Assembly (NCBI GenBank): GCA_030280995.1
Contig: JASXTE010000005.1
Coordinates: 32,749,501-32,813,500, forward strand
Length of the DNA stretch: 64,000 nt
Direction: 5' to 3'
Source of the DNA: Hemileia vastatrix
Taxonomy: Eukaryota > Basidiomycota > Pucciniomycetes > Pucciniales > Zaghouaniaceae
Below are positions 23,201 to 32,736 of this stretch, one piece after another. Position numbers and translations under genes: made by a program. A model generated the notes under the pieces. The model was not told the DNA's origin, made no database searches, and worked only from the letters and a program-made list of their open reading frames with translations. Position 1 is the stretch's first letter; every line of letters begins with the position of its first letter.

Positions 23201-24537
23201 TGAACAACTCTAAGCTTGCCATTTGGTTTCTTGATATAAAATACCGGACTAGAATAACTTGATGTTGATTGCTCATACAGTCCAGTGCGTATCCATTCTC
23301 TGACAACTTCAATATAGGTTTCTTTTAATGCAGCCGGAATAGGAATCGGTTTCTGCTGCCACAGTTCATGACATACCACAGGAATCTTGTAAGGCTCCCC
23401 ATAGGAATGCTTCAACACACCCCTCTCCTCTTCTACAAAAGCAATGGCCTTCTCTTGCTTGACCATCACATCCAACAACAACTTCTTCTCTTCTCCAGAC
23501 AACCAACCATCAGGTCCAAAATTAACAACACCCAGTCTCTCAAAAGTGATTCTTGACGTCTCAGAAAATTCAGGCGGATTCTTTACCAAGGGACTTTCAT
23601 AAGGATCTCTTGATAACCTTGGTCTTCTCAAGGGTGGATTTAATTCAGCAGGTAGCCGTTCATTAATAGGTCGAACTTTATTTGCTACTTTCTTATATTT
23701 GGCTGACTCCACATCTAAATAAACTTGAGGTAAAACATTTACTTTTGTATTGCCATTACATATTTCATCAAATGAATCTTCTTCATCGCCAGAATCGGAA
23801 TAAGAAAAATTAGAAAAATATTTTATTTCATTATTAAATTTTACCCTTTTCTCCTTTCCCTCGTCTAATTTATAAACAGATTTTCCAACACCTTTGCTTC
23901 ACTTATCCAACAGTAAATCACCCGTAAAGAAAGTTGGCAGTTTCACCTCTTGCTGGAGAACTGGAAATGAATTTTCACAAAAAAATTTTTTTTGTGTTTT
24001 AATTATACTGAGATTTTTTATTTGATTTTGATGTGATATTTGCAGTTTACCCTCTTGCTGGAGGCCCATAATAGAAGGAGATACTTGCAGTTTAACCTCT
24101 TGCTGGAGGTCCGGAATAACATTTTCACATAAATTATTTTTTTTTGTTTTAATTATACCGAGATTTTTAATCGGGTTTTGATAAGATTTTCGCAGTTTAC
24201 CCTCTTGCTGGAGGTCCATAATAGAAGGAGATAATTGCAGTTTAACCTCTTGCTGGAGGTCATAAAACATACCCTTCCAATTTTTATCCAACCTAATTTG
24301 GCCCATTTTGCCTTTTTCACCATTTTTAAATTTAATAGAAAAACCGGGTAAATCCAATAAACATATAGAAAAGTCCAAAACGTATTTGCACTCCAAAGTA
24401 ATATTAACAGAAAATAATTGAGAATCCACTTGAATTATCTCCAAGTGAGCTGACCTATTGCAATCCGGGATCTCATCCTGAGGAGAGATTACAACATTAG
24501 AGTGATCAGCCCCTGCTACCCCATAAAATGAGGGCAT
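20239..24537 (-). pseudogene. pol: E2 pol: linker, reverse transcriptase, RNase H, integrase (four in-frame stops)
   Basis: One frame runs from 24537 to the terminal stop at 20239, overlapping gag by 22 bases in the -1 frame. In-frame stops lie at 23899 (TGA), 21718 (TAA), 21250 (TGA, where E4 has Arg) and 20482 (TAG). The linker (24537-23720) has five hairpin-motif copies. RT motifs: LGDIMGGYDERELHPDSRPL, LPQGATN and the FIDD catalytic box near 22900. RNase H starts at VDSSQVAAGAVL and has ELCGVAKIL. Integrase has HEDLGH and CEEC zinc ligands, a catalytic D (SLDAVHI), D (VDGGPEF) and E (GMVEKGH), and a C-terminal GPY module (RWNGPYKI). There is no chromodomain, unlike E1. The length and order are those of Ty3/gypsy pol. 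Confidence 0.88.
23920..24265 (-). repeat. Five in-frame hairpin-motif copies in the E2 Gag-Pol linker
   Basis: Plus-strand CAGTTT(A/C)(A/C)CCTC-TTGCTG-GAG(G) occurs near 23938, 24042, 24088, 24194 and 24237. Read in element sense, each encodes the peptide core LQQE(V/G)KL. The ~150-bp units also share the neighbouring ISHQNQIKNLSIIKT-like peptide, so part of the array arose by tandem duplication. Confidence 0.85.
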
Positions 24538-27125
24538 TCATCCCTTTCCAACAAACATAATTCACCAGAATCCGTCCGTTTTATATGCCGCTTCTTGGTG
24601 CAAACACAACACTGGCACAGAGTAGTAATCCCTGGCCGTGTTTCCCAACCTTCATCTCCAGGAGGCGCTAACCGCATATGTAACCTCCGCATATCTTCAC
24701 CAGTGATTTCCAAACTAATCCCCATGCCAGCTTGATACCCTATCCTGGCCTCAAAATTTATCAAAAAAGGACCACTAAGAACAGTTTTTACTGCTCCACT
24801 GGCCACATAAAAGTGAACCTTACCAACAGATCCACCAATGCCTAACCTGACATGCTCAGCTGTGCCCATTAGCTCTGTTGCATGCCCTCCAATGCCTCTG
24901 AGGTTTCCCCCAGTTCCACTTTTAATTGGCAAGCCTATACTCGTCGCTTGCTCCAATGAAATTAAATTAATTTGAGACCCTGAATCGACCAAGGCCTTTA
25001 CTTCTTTACCGTTTAGAGTTACCACCAGGTAACCCAGGGGAGCGGAAAAATGTGTATCTACATCTTCCCCAAACTTTTCAGCATTTTCACAAATATATTC
25101 CACCTCTCCAGTGGAAACCCAACGCTTCGTCACATGCTTCTTTTGCTTTTCAGCAAGCGCCGGACTAATCGTAAATAACTCCCCCAAAGATAAGGGAATC
25201 TGCAGTTGATTCACCCTATTCAAAACTGCGTCCATCGCATTAGCTTGGCCAGAAACTACTGGCCACTCATACTGGACCTTTGATTTAACAACCATGGCCC
25301 TGGGTACCTCTTGAGGTCCAACCGAGCCATCTTCACCTCCCATAATAACATCTTCACTTTCTATAACCCTAACTCTGTCACCAGCTTCTTGCACTAATCC
25401 TGATCCATTGCTAGTCCTTCTTACTCCCTCCATTGGGATGGGACTGCTAAAACTTGGTCTGGGTAGAGATGCCAATGGTACGTCCTCCTCAGAATCCAAA
25501 TCATCCTCTGGCATAGGCTCACCATTTAAATCAAACTTGCCATAACTAGGGGGCCCCATATCAGCAATCCCCTTCTGCATTTTATATAATTTGTCCTTAG
25601 AGTAAGGGTTCAATTTGTTGGCGGCAGTTTGAGCACTAGAATTCTTGTCCTTAGAGTAAGGGTTCACTTTTTTATTGGCCTTGCCAGGATTAGCCCTCAA
25701 TTGGCTCTGAATGCTACTCTTCATCTTAGTAGCAGCTGCTCTTCTAGAAGCATTAACATCGTATTCGCCAGCCATACAGCTACCCTCCACCTGGGCAACC
25801 ATCGCCAGCTCTAAACCACCAAAAGAAGTAGAAAATGTGGCTTTACTGACCTCTTTCTCCTTGCCCTTGTCAGCTTTACCACCATTACCATTACCATTTT
25901 TGCCACCCTTGGCATTAACATCTTCATCCTTCACCTCTTCAAATCTGGCTCTCCTTTCAGCCGTTAAACTTCTTCTGACCAAATGAGAAGGAGACTGTCC
26001 ATCACTGGGCTTGATGAACGAACCATCAGGAAATTTATAAACTTTACCATCAAATAAAACTCGCCCAGCATCCATATCCTTATCAAGAGCAAAACAAACT
26101 GTTGCTCTGTGCCCCCTCCTATTACAATAGGAGCACACCTTTGGCTCATCGTAGCCACCTCTATATCCATTACCACCATTCCCACCATTTCTCCCATTGC
26201 CTGGGAAGCGGTTACCATTATTATTGCCATTATAATTTTGACGTTCATAACCTCTGGACTGATAAGAAGTTGAAGTCGACGAAGAAGCAATTGGGGCCTT
26301 ATTGGCCTTCTGGGTTTCTTGAACAAATATTTTTAACTGTTTAGTTAAATCGGCCAAATGATCAACCATCTTATTATCTACATTGCCCTCAACTTTAGCA
26401 GCAGGTAATCCCATTTGTGTCTTCTTGGCCTCCTGGGATTTGACCATAATATTGTTGTTTTCGGCCAAAACTTCGCTGACCTTGCTAACATATTGAGTGC
26501 ATGACTCTTGATATTTGTCCAACGCTAACAACTTTAGATGGGCCTGAATGTTCTCTTTGATAGCCTCCAGAGCCGGCAGTTTCTGCTCACCATTAGGCAG
26601 TTCCTTCATCAAATCATTTCTTGAAAGATCCTTCAAGACGTCCATTCGAATATCCCTGCTGCATGCTGTCCAAAACAAATCTTTTGCTTGGTTCTCATGC
26701 ACTAACTTGTCCACCAGTATGAGATATTCCACCACTTCATCAAACTGAACACAGAGCTTTTTGAAGTCAGCCATAGAAGAAACTCCACCTTTTGCTTGCC
26801 AGTCTCCAACAATTTTATTGAGGTCCATCATAGTAAACCTAACACCCCATCTATCAACCATAGCTTTAGAAAGCTTAACCCAATCCTTGTCCTTGAATGC
26901 CTGCATAGCAATAACCTCTTTTTCCACCTCCCTATCAGCAATAAAAAATCTAACTTGCTTCACCATGTCCACATGAGAAGCACCATCAACAGCAGCAGCA
27001 GCTTCATACCTGCTAATGAACCATTTAACCTCCTCCCCATCAAACTTTGGGCCATCCCAAGAAACAATTATAACTGAGGGAGTAAGAGGGTTAGAAGATC
27101 CAGAAGCAACAGCAGAAGAAGACAA
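24516..27125 (-). CDS. gag: E2 Gag-protease polyprotein
   Basis: Uninterrupted 869-codon frame starting at the Met near the primer-site side. Order: a capsid-like N-terminal half (WDGPKFDGEEVKWFISRYEA near residues 24-43; an AMVDRWGVRF block near residue 95), a Gly/Asn-rich basic stretch, one zinc knuckle (CSYCNRRGHRATVC, near residue 330), a variable Ser/Pro-rich region with MEGVRRTSNG, and an aspartic protease with LVDSGSQINLIS near residue 720. It ends in a Cys-rich tail (CQCCVCTKK). It would form the particle, bind RNA and mature the polyprotein. Pol follows in the -1 frame. Its intactness contrasts with the broken pol. Confidence 0.9.
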   Translation of the reverse strand: MSSSAVASGSSNPLTPSVIIVSWDGPKFDGEEVKWFISRYEAAAAVDGASHVDMVKQVRFFIADREVEKEVIAMQAFKDKDWVKLSKAMVDRWGVRFTMMDLNKIVGDWQAKGGVSSMADFKKLCVQFDEVVEYLILVDKLVHENQAKDLFWTACSRDIRMDVLKDLSRNDLMKELPNGEQKLPALEAIKENIQAHLKLLALDKYQESCTQYVSKVSEVLAENNNIMVKSQEAKKTQMGLPAAKVEGNVDNKMVDHLADLTKQLKIFVQETQKANKAPIASSSTSTSYQSRGYERQNYNGNNNGNRFPGNGRNGGNGGNGYRGGYDEPKVCSYCNRRGHRATVCFALDKDMDAGRVLFDGKVYKFPDGSFIKPSDGQSPSHLVRRSLTAERRARFEEVKDEDVNAKGGKNGNGNGGKADKGKEKEVSKATFSTSFGGLELAMVAQVEGSCMAGEYDVNASRRAAATKMKSSIQSQLRANPGKANKKVNPYSKDKNSSAQTAANKLNPYSKDKLYKMQKGIADMGPPSYGKFDLNGEPMPEDDLDSEEDVPLASLPRPSFSSPIPMEGVRRTSNGSGLVQEAGDRVRVIESEDVIMGGEDGSVGPQEVPRAMVVKSKVQYEWPVVSGQANAMDAVLNRVNQLQIPLSLGELFTISPALAEKQKKHVTKRWVSTGEVEYICENAEKFGEDVDTHFSAPLGYLVVTLNGKEVKALVDSGSQINLISLEQATSIGLPIKSGTGGNLRGIGGHATELMGTAEHVRLGIGGSVGKVHFYVASGAVKTVLSGPFLINFEARIGYQAGMGISLEITGEDMRRLHMRLAPPGDEGWETRPGITTLCQCCVCTKKRHIKRTDSGELCLLERDECPHFMG

Positions 27126-27282
27126 CCCAATAAGTAATTAAAAGCGTTAACAATCGAAAAAATAACAAGCCTCTTGCAGGCCAATAACAAAAATCCAATT
27201 AGAGTTCCAGAAAATAAGCCTCTTGCAAGCTAAGAACGTTCTTGATCCAAGTAAGTCTTTTGAAGAAAGCTAGAGAAATCGA

Positions 27283-27300
27283 ACCCCATGTTGGGCGCCA
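27283..27300 (-). other. E2 primer-binding site (tRNA-Lys)
   Basis: In element sense TGGCGCCCAACATGGGGT, two bases from the 5' LTR. It is complementary to the 3' end of eukaryotic tRNA-Lys(CUU) (...CCCACGTTGGGCGCCA) with one mismatch. Confidence 0.8.
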
Positions 27301-27302
27301 AC

Positions 27303-28404
27303 TATGGTAAGGTAAACTCTTACAGTCGCCTTGCTGTAAGCAGAATCCGGAGGAGATATGTGGATTTAGCTGAAAACCCCGTCCTTCCAATAAAAATAAC
27401 AAAATGGGAATTCTAAATCAATAAGCTAACCAGTCTACTTGGATCTGATTGATAAAAAATAATGAAACTCTAAAATATTTAACACTTATTGAGATTTAAG
27501 TAAAAGTGGCTGTTGAGAAAGAAATACTGATAACAACAATTAAGGTGTACCAGTGAAAGATCTGTAAAGATTGACTTTTATGTTTTTATTATAATTTGAG
27601 TTTTTATGAGACAGAAATAATCAAGTCCCAGCAATGAAGACCTTTCTAAAGATACCCTGTATGAAGTGTGATTTAAATTGTTCAGTAGTATTTCTAAAAT
27701 GTTATATATAAAATTAAAGTTATAAGGGTATTACAAATTTATTTAATTTGTTGAGTAATAAAAAATAAGACCGTGGTGGTTAAAGATTAAGCTGTATGAT
27801 ATATCCCCCCCCTTAATTTCGAGTTTGAGAGGCGCTTAAGTATTCCTAGTCACGTGCCTAAGTTTTCCCCTCCAGAGCTCTCCCAGAGTCAATCCGGAGC
27901 CCGTACGGAGTCAAAGCGGAGTCCGTCCGGACTTCCGAACTCAATTAGAACCTTAAAAACTATAATAAAAAATCTAAAAAAATTACACATGATAGAGCTA
28001 CTTCTTTTTTATATTCCAAACTAATTATCGTAGTCTGCGCAGCTCTAATTACCCCGTGAAAATTCATCAAAGTTAAGTAATTTTCTGAAAACGTAAATAT
28101 TTCTATAAAACTTTAAAATTCATTTAAAAATATAAGAAAAATAGTAAAAATTCTGGAAAAATTTCCCAAGGTTCTTGAGTGACTCGAGTTGATACTAATA
28201 ATCTTTTCAGACCGTAAAAATAAGTTTTCTCCGTAAAATAAATTGTTTTTGTGTAGGCATTTGCTCGTGACCAATTTCTTCATATTTAAAACTCAAATAA
28301 ATTAAATAAAACCCTTTTATATATAAAATAATAACATTAATCTTGCACGCCGTAATAACTCCATTTAGGTACTTAGGTGCCATACTAAACTTTAGGCTAC
28401 CACA
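27303..28404 (-). repeat. E2 5' LTR (right)
   Basis: Direct repeat of 15036-16150. In element sense it starts TGTGGTAGCC and ends CCTTACCATA. It should carry the promoter for E2 genomic RNA. Confidence 0.92.
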
Positions 28405-28566
28405 ACATCTCAACCGAAACAACTTCTGCTTCTCTACTTCCAATTCACTTCTGCTAGAGATCCGCAGGACATTGAGAACAGAAGACACCTCATTCACCAG
28501 TTCAAGGCTAATTCTGAACACTTCATTTCATCTCTTGATACCCACTGTAATTCCACTAGTACTTGA

Positions 28567-29186
28567 GTTTGATTCAGAAAAGAAAAATTGACCACACCTT
28601 CTATAGGATGTAACCACAAAACAACCCTCAATTTTAAGTCTTGGGGGACCATCCTCATTTTATAGTCTTGGGGACTCAAAAACCCTCAGTTTAAAGTCTT
28701 AGGGGACTCAAAAACCTAAATCATAAACCCAGAACCAGATATCAACCACATTAAGACACAGAGAAAAAACTAACAATCTCGGGTAATTGTTAATAGAGCT
28801 GCCAGCCCATCAATTACCCCCAAACTTGCCTTTGCTAAATTTGGAGGCTCCCCCTGTGGATACCCTCCACTAATCTTTCAAAACCAACTCCAACAACAAA
28901 ACCCATTCCTCAGTTTATAGTCTTGGGGGACTAACACATTGTTCAGTTTAAAGTCTTGATGGACTATTAGAAATTCCAGTTTAGAGTCATAGAGTATTGT
29001 CTTGAAATCAGCCAGTTTAAAGTCTTGGAGGACTGACAGAATTTTGCATAAAATAGACGCAGCTAATTTCATACAGAGCACATCTACAGGCAAACTGCTG
29101 AACTTCCACCTTCACTTCATCATCAGCCCATCACTGACAAAAATCTTCTTCTTATCTCTTTTCATCATCTTTTCTCATCACAGATT
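28567..29186. repeat. E4 spacer between genes A and D with hairpin motifs
   Basis: Equivalent to the B-C spacer of E2. Seven AGTTTA-type motifs occur near 28630, 28657, 28687, 28911, 28943, 28977 (decayed) and 29013, mostly with AGTC/GACT arms. One GGGTAATTG/CAATTACCC module is at 28781-28819. No coding sequence was recognised apart from these. Confidence 0.7.
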
Positions 29187-29881
29187 ATGGCTGGATCCCC
29201 TGATGTTAACCCTTCTACTCTTCCTTGCTTCAATGCTCTTAAGGACTATGCCTGCAAACAGTGCATCCACATGTGCAGACCTTGCACATTCACTCTTCAA
29301 ACTCCTGAAGCCAAATTCTACAACAGAGCTGGTGATTCTTGCTACTCCAACAAGAAAAAATGCAACAGAGATTCCAACTACCCTATTCCTCCTCCTTCAC
29401 CTTCTCATAAATACATCTCCAGATCCCCTACCAGATCCCCAGAGCTTGGTCCTTCCTCTTCCTCTTTATTTTCAGCACCTTCCAGAAGATCCAGAAGCTC
29501 AGCTTCCAGAACTCTCCCCAAAAGACCAGCCATAGCTTCGCAAGAAACTGCTTTTATCTCTGCTAACTTAGCTCCAAAAGATTCCCTAGGCTTCTAGACT
29601 GCGTCCAGGCGGCCCGGCTGACGTCGGGCGGCCCACCCGCCTCACTAGACAGTGAAAATCAGGCTCAAAACCTCCAAAAACAACCAGAAAACAGCCAAAT
29701 TCAACCAAACAACGAAAACAACTCCACGCAATTACCTCCCACTGCTCCCAGAGCAATGCAGCCAACCCTTCCAAGGTCCAAAAACTCTAAATTTTCCCAA
29801 ACTTCTAGGAGACCTGCAAGAGGACCCCAGGAAGAAACCAGAGCACCCAACACTGCATCAAAGCAACAACTTTTCCCCCGG

Positions 29882-31156
29882 TGTAGAGTAGACTCCTACA
29901 GTTGCCTTGCTGCAGGCAGAATCCGAGGGAGTTGGAAAAACAAAAAGAAATCCCGTTCCCTCTAAGTAAACGTAAGATTCAATTAACTAAGCTTGAAGAT
30001 CTGCTTGAAGAGTTGGATAAGTTGAAAATCTGAGAGAACGACTTTGTAAGTGTTGGAAAACTAATACCAGATTACACTGATACCAGTCACAGAAAATACT
30101 TTGAACAAGCCGCAACACTTTCCCAAGAGACTGAAAAGTACAGTAAAGTACCCCAGAAACTACCCTTGGGATGGTCTGTTCAAAGTTGCCTTATTAAAGG
30201 TCTGCCCCAGATTTACCCAGTTTCCCACCAATATTAAAGAGTGTTCTTTATTATATTTTTATTTTATAAATTTTATAAGAAAAAAAGTAAATTTGAGTCA
30301 CCAAGGATGAGAGCTATCCAATGGTACCCTATATGTTGATATTTTTTATTATAATTGTTGTTATATGTTAAATATTGTTAATTATCATAAAGACCCTTGT
30401 TATCAAAACTAAAAGACAAAAAACATGTAGAAGACTAAGATTCTCCTTCTTATATCTGATTCTCCTCCTCCAGACATTTCCAACAATACCCTACATGCAT
30501 AGGATCTACAATAAACTATTGATCTAACAAGCATGATAAATTCTAACCAAATTTTTCCACAATAGCCAAACTTTTCTGAAGTGACCAAACTTTGCACTGG
30601 TGATAATAACTTTTCTACAGTGACCAAACTTTACCACAGTTCCCAGACTTTTCTGCAGTAACCAAACTTTGCACTGGTGATCAGACATTCCCATTGTGAG
30701 CAAATTTTGCCACAAGGAGCTCTTTTTGTCATAATGAGCTAATTTGGCCAGAGTAAGTTACTCTTTTCACCATAACCAAACTTTTCCACAATGACAGAAT
30801 TTTTCCAGTACACTTCGCTTTTGCACCGGAAAATCACCGGAGCGAACCGGAGCCCACCGGAAAAAAATGGCTACTCCATGAGCACACTGCATCCACCAAA
30901 AATACCAAGAGAGCCCTAGAAAATCCAGTAAAACCAATACCCAATCCATGAAACCATCAAATAACAATAGGAATACCAACATATTTCCATTCCAAAACAC
31001 CATAAATCCTCCAATAAATCACCATAAATCCACCTAAAAAAAACTCCAGTTAACTCCCTTCAACCAAATTAACACCCGCTAACACCATGATTTTCTTCCA
31101 ACCAAGGTCCAATCAAATTTTCACCTAAGTAGCCTACCCAGATTTCGAATGCTACA
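29882..31156 (-). repeat. E3 3' LTR (left)
   Basis: Direct repeat of 39718-40971 and close relative of the solo LTR at 58957-60228. The stretch 30540-30800 consists of degenerate ~20-bp repeats around GTGACCAAACTTTGC. The purine tract follows at 31157 (TCCTCCCTCC on the plus strand). Confidence 0.93.
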
Positions 31157-32736
31157 TCCTCCCTCCAATATGGAATGTCACCATTCCATTCTGAATCACA
31201 TAAAAAACTTTTCCACCATCTTTTCAATAAAAATTTTGCTTCTAAAGTTGACTCCACTTGATTTTTGATGCTTCAATCTGCTGAGTATGAAAGAGTAGGC
31301 TTTAAACCCTACTGAGCTAGAACTGCAATGATCTAGAGACCGCCATGAGGTCCTCCAAACTCCTCTACCATTCACCTCCAACAAAAAAAAATAAAAAATA
31401 AAAAAGTGGGCTGTCATCTCCACTGAGCCAGAACTGCAATGATCTGGATATCATCATGAGGTCCTCTAATTTCCAAAATGACCAACTACAGAAAAGAAAA
31501 TTTAGAGAGTGGGCTTTCATCTCCACTGAGCCAGAACTGAAATGATCTGGACATTGCGATGAGGTCCTCCAATTTTCAAAATCACCAACTACAGAAAAGA
31601 AAATTTAGAGAGTGGGCTTTCATCTCCACTGAGCCAGAACTGCAATGATCTGGACATCGCCATGAGGTCATCCCATTTTTAAAAACGACCTCCACTTGAA
31701 TTTTCTTGAGTCATCAAGCGCAAAAATCACCAGTTTATAGTCTTAGAGGACTTCCACCTGCATCACAAAACCAATGCTAGAGATCAATCTATAAACAATA
31801 AAGCATGTAAACGATCTTTGTTGGGTAATTGTGTATAGAGTTTCCAACTCATCAATTACCCCCAAACTTGCCAATATAAAATCTAGAACGTTCCCCAATG
31901 AGCACTTATAACTAAACAAAATCCTCCTAAAATCTTGACCATTATAATTCCTAGTTTTATTAACATCTTTAGTTTTCCACGGTCTTGAAGTTTAGGACCA
32001 ATCATAAATGATCTTGAAAAGAATTTCAGTTCTAAGTCTTGATGGTTTAGAAGAATAAATAAAATAAATATATAATAAAAGAAAAAGATAAATAAAAAAA
32101 TAAAAGATGTCCCCCAGCCATTTGGATGAGCCAAACCCCTGACATTATACCCACATCCAAGTGCACCTTGATTGTGGATACACAGGAAAGAAAAATTAAA
32201 AATATAACATAAAATGAAATTTTTGAAAACAAATTATTTTTGAAAAAAATAATTTTTTTTTTTTGAAAATATTTTTTTTAGTTTTTTTATTTTTATTTTT
32301 TTAAAAAATTTTGAAAATTTGAAGATTTGAAAAATGATAATTTAATGAAAATCAAGAAAACAAACTAATGATCACTTGGTGGGCTCCCTCCAATTTGTAA
32401 AATTGATTGGAGACCACAAGTGATCATCCACCCCAATACAACAAAAAAAATAAAACAAAACAAAATTCTTGAATCCAGACTTTCAAAAGATTGTGCTGTG
32501 TTTACATAAGTTTCAAGTTTATAGTCATAGAGGACTACCTATATAACAAAAAACAAAGCCAGGATTCAACTAGAAACAGAGAAGGGTTGGAAACAAACAT
32601 TATGTGGTAATTGTGAATAGAGCTGCCAACTCATCAATTACCCCCAAACATGCCAATATTAAATCTAGAATGTTCCCCTGTGAGCACTCCTAACAAAATT
32701 CGTTTCCCCCTCATATTTTCACCACATAATAAAATT
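31157..32736. repeat. E3 3' spacer: tandem repeats and hairpin modules
   Basis: Four ~110-bp tandem repeats at 31290-31690 share CACTGAGCCAGAACTG, CAATGATCTGGA and CATGAGGTCCTC. Then come an AGTTTA motif (31732), a GGGTAATTG/CAATTACCC module (31823-31862), a CCACATCCAAG hairpin (32151-32177), the ATGATCACTTG/CAAGTGATCAT stem (32368-32427), another AGTTTA motif (32515) and another GGTAATTG module (32606-32642). No antisense gene remains. The long T/A runs near 32240-32310 look like slippage products. Confidence 0.75.

Larger units (their letters stand above)
15036..28404 (-). mobile_element. E2: Ty3/gypsy element with two antisense genes
   Basis: LTRs at 15036-16150 and 27303-28404 differ by only about 2% in the first 250 bases compared. 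The target duplication is ACAT (15032-15035 and 28405-28408). Element order (right to left) is 5' LTR, primer site, gag-protease, -1 overlapping pol with a linker, a structured spacer, antisense gene C, a motif-rich spacer, antisense gene B, a purine tract and the 3' LTR. Gag is fully open (869 codons); pol has four in-frame stops. It is inserted inside antisense gene A of E4 and belongs to the same family as E3 and E4. Confidence 0.93.
14553..28566 (+). pseudogene. Gene A: antisense cysteine-cluster gene of E4, split by E2
   Basis: Encoded opposite to E4 gag-pol, next to its 3' LTR. The first part (14553-15035) has all six cysteines, spaced C-x2-C-x6-C-x12-C-x2-C-x6-C, with the basic stretch QSRKKS between the last two. 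A Pro/Ser-rich linker and a basic patch (KRSRPSILIPRLIKK) follow. A one-base shift near 14850 moves the frame. E2 is inserted after 15035. The gene resumes at 28409 in the same frame and runs to a TGA at 28564, giving a C-terminal segment (YFQFTSARDPQDIENRRHL) like that of gene B. The spacing is that of fungal Zn2Cys6 DNA-binding clusters; DNA binding is an inference. Closest relative: gene B. Confidence 0.75.
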
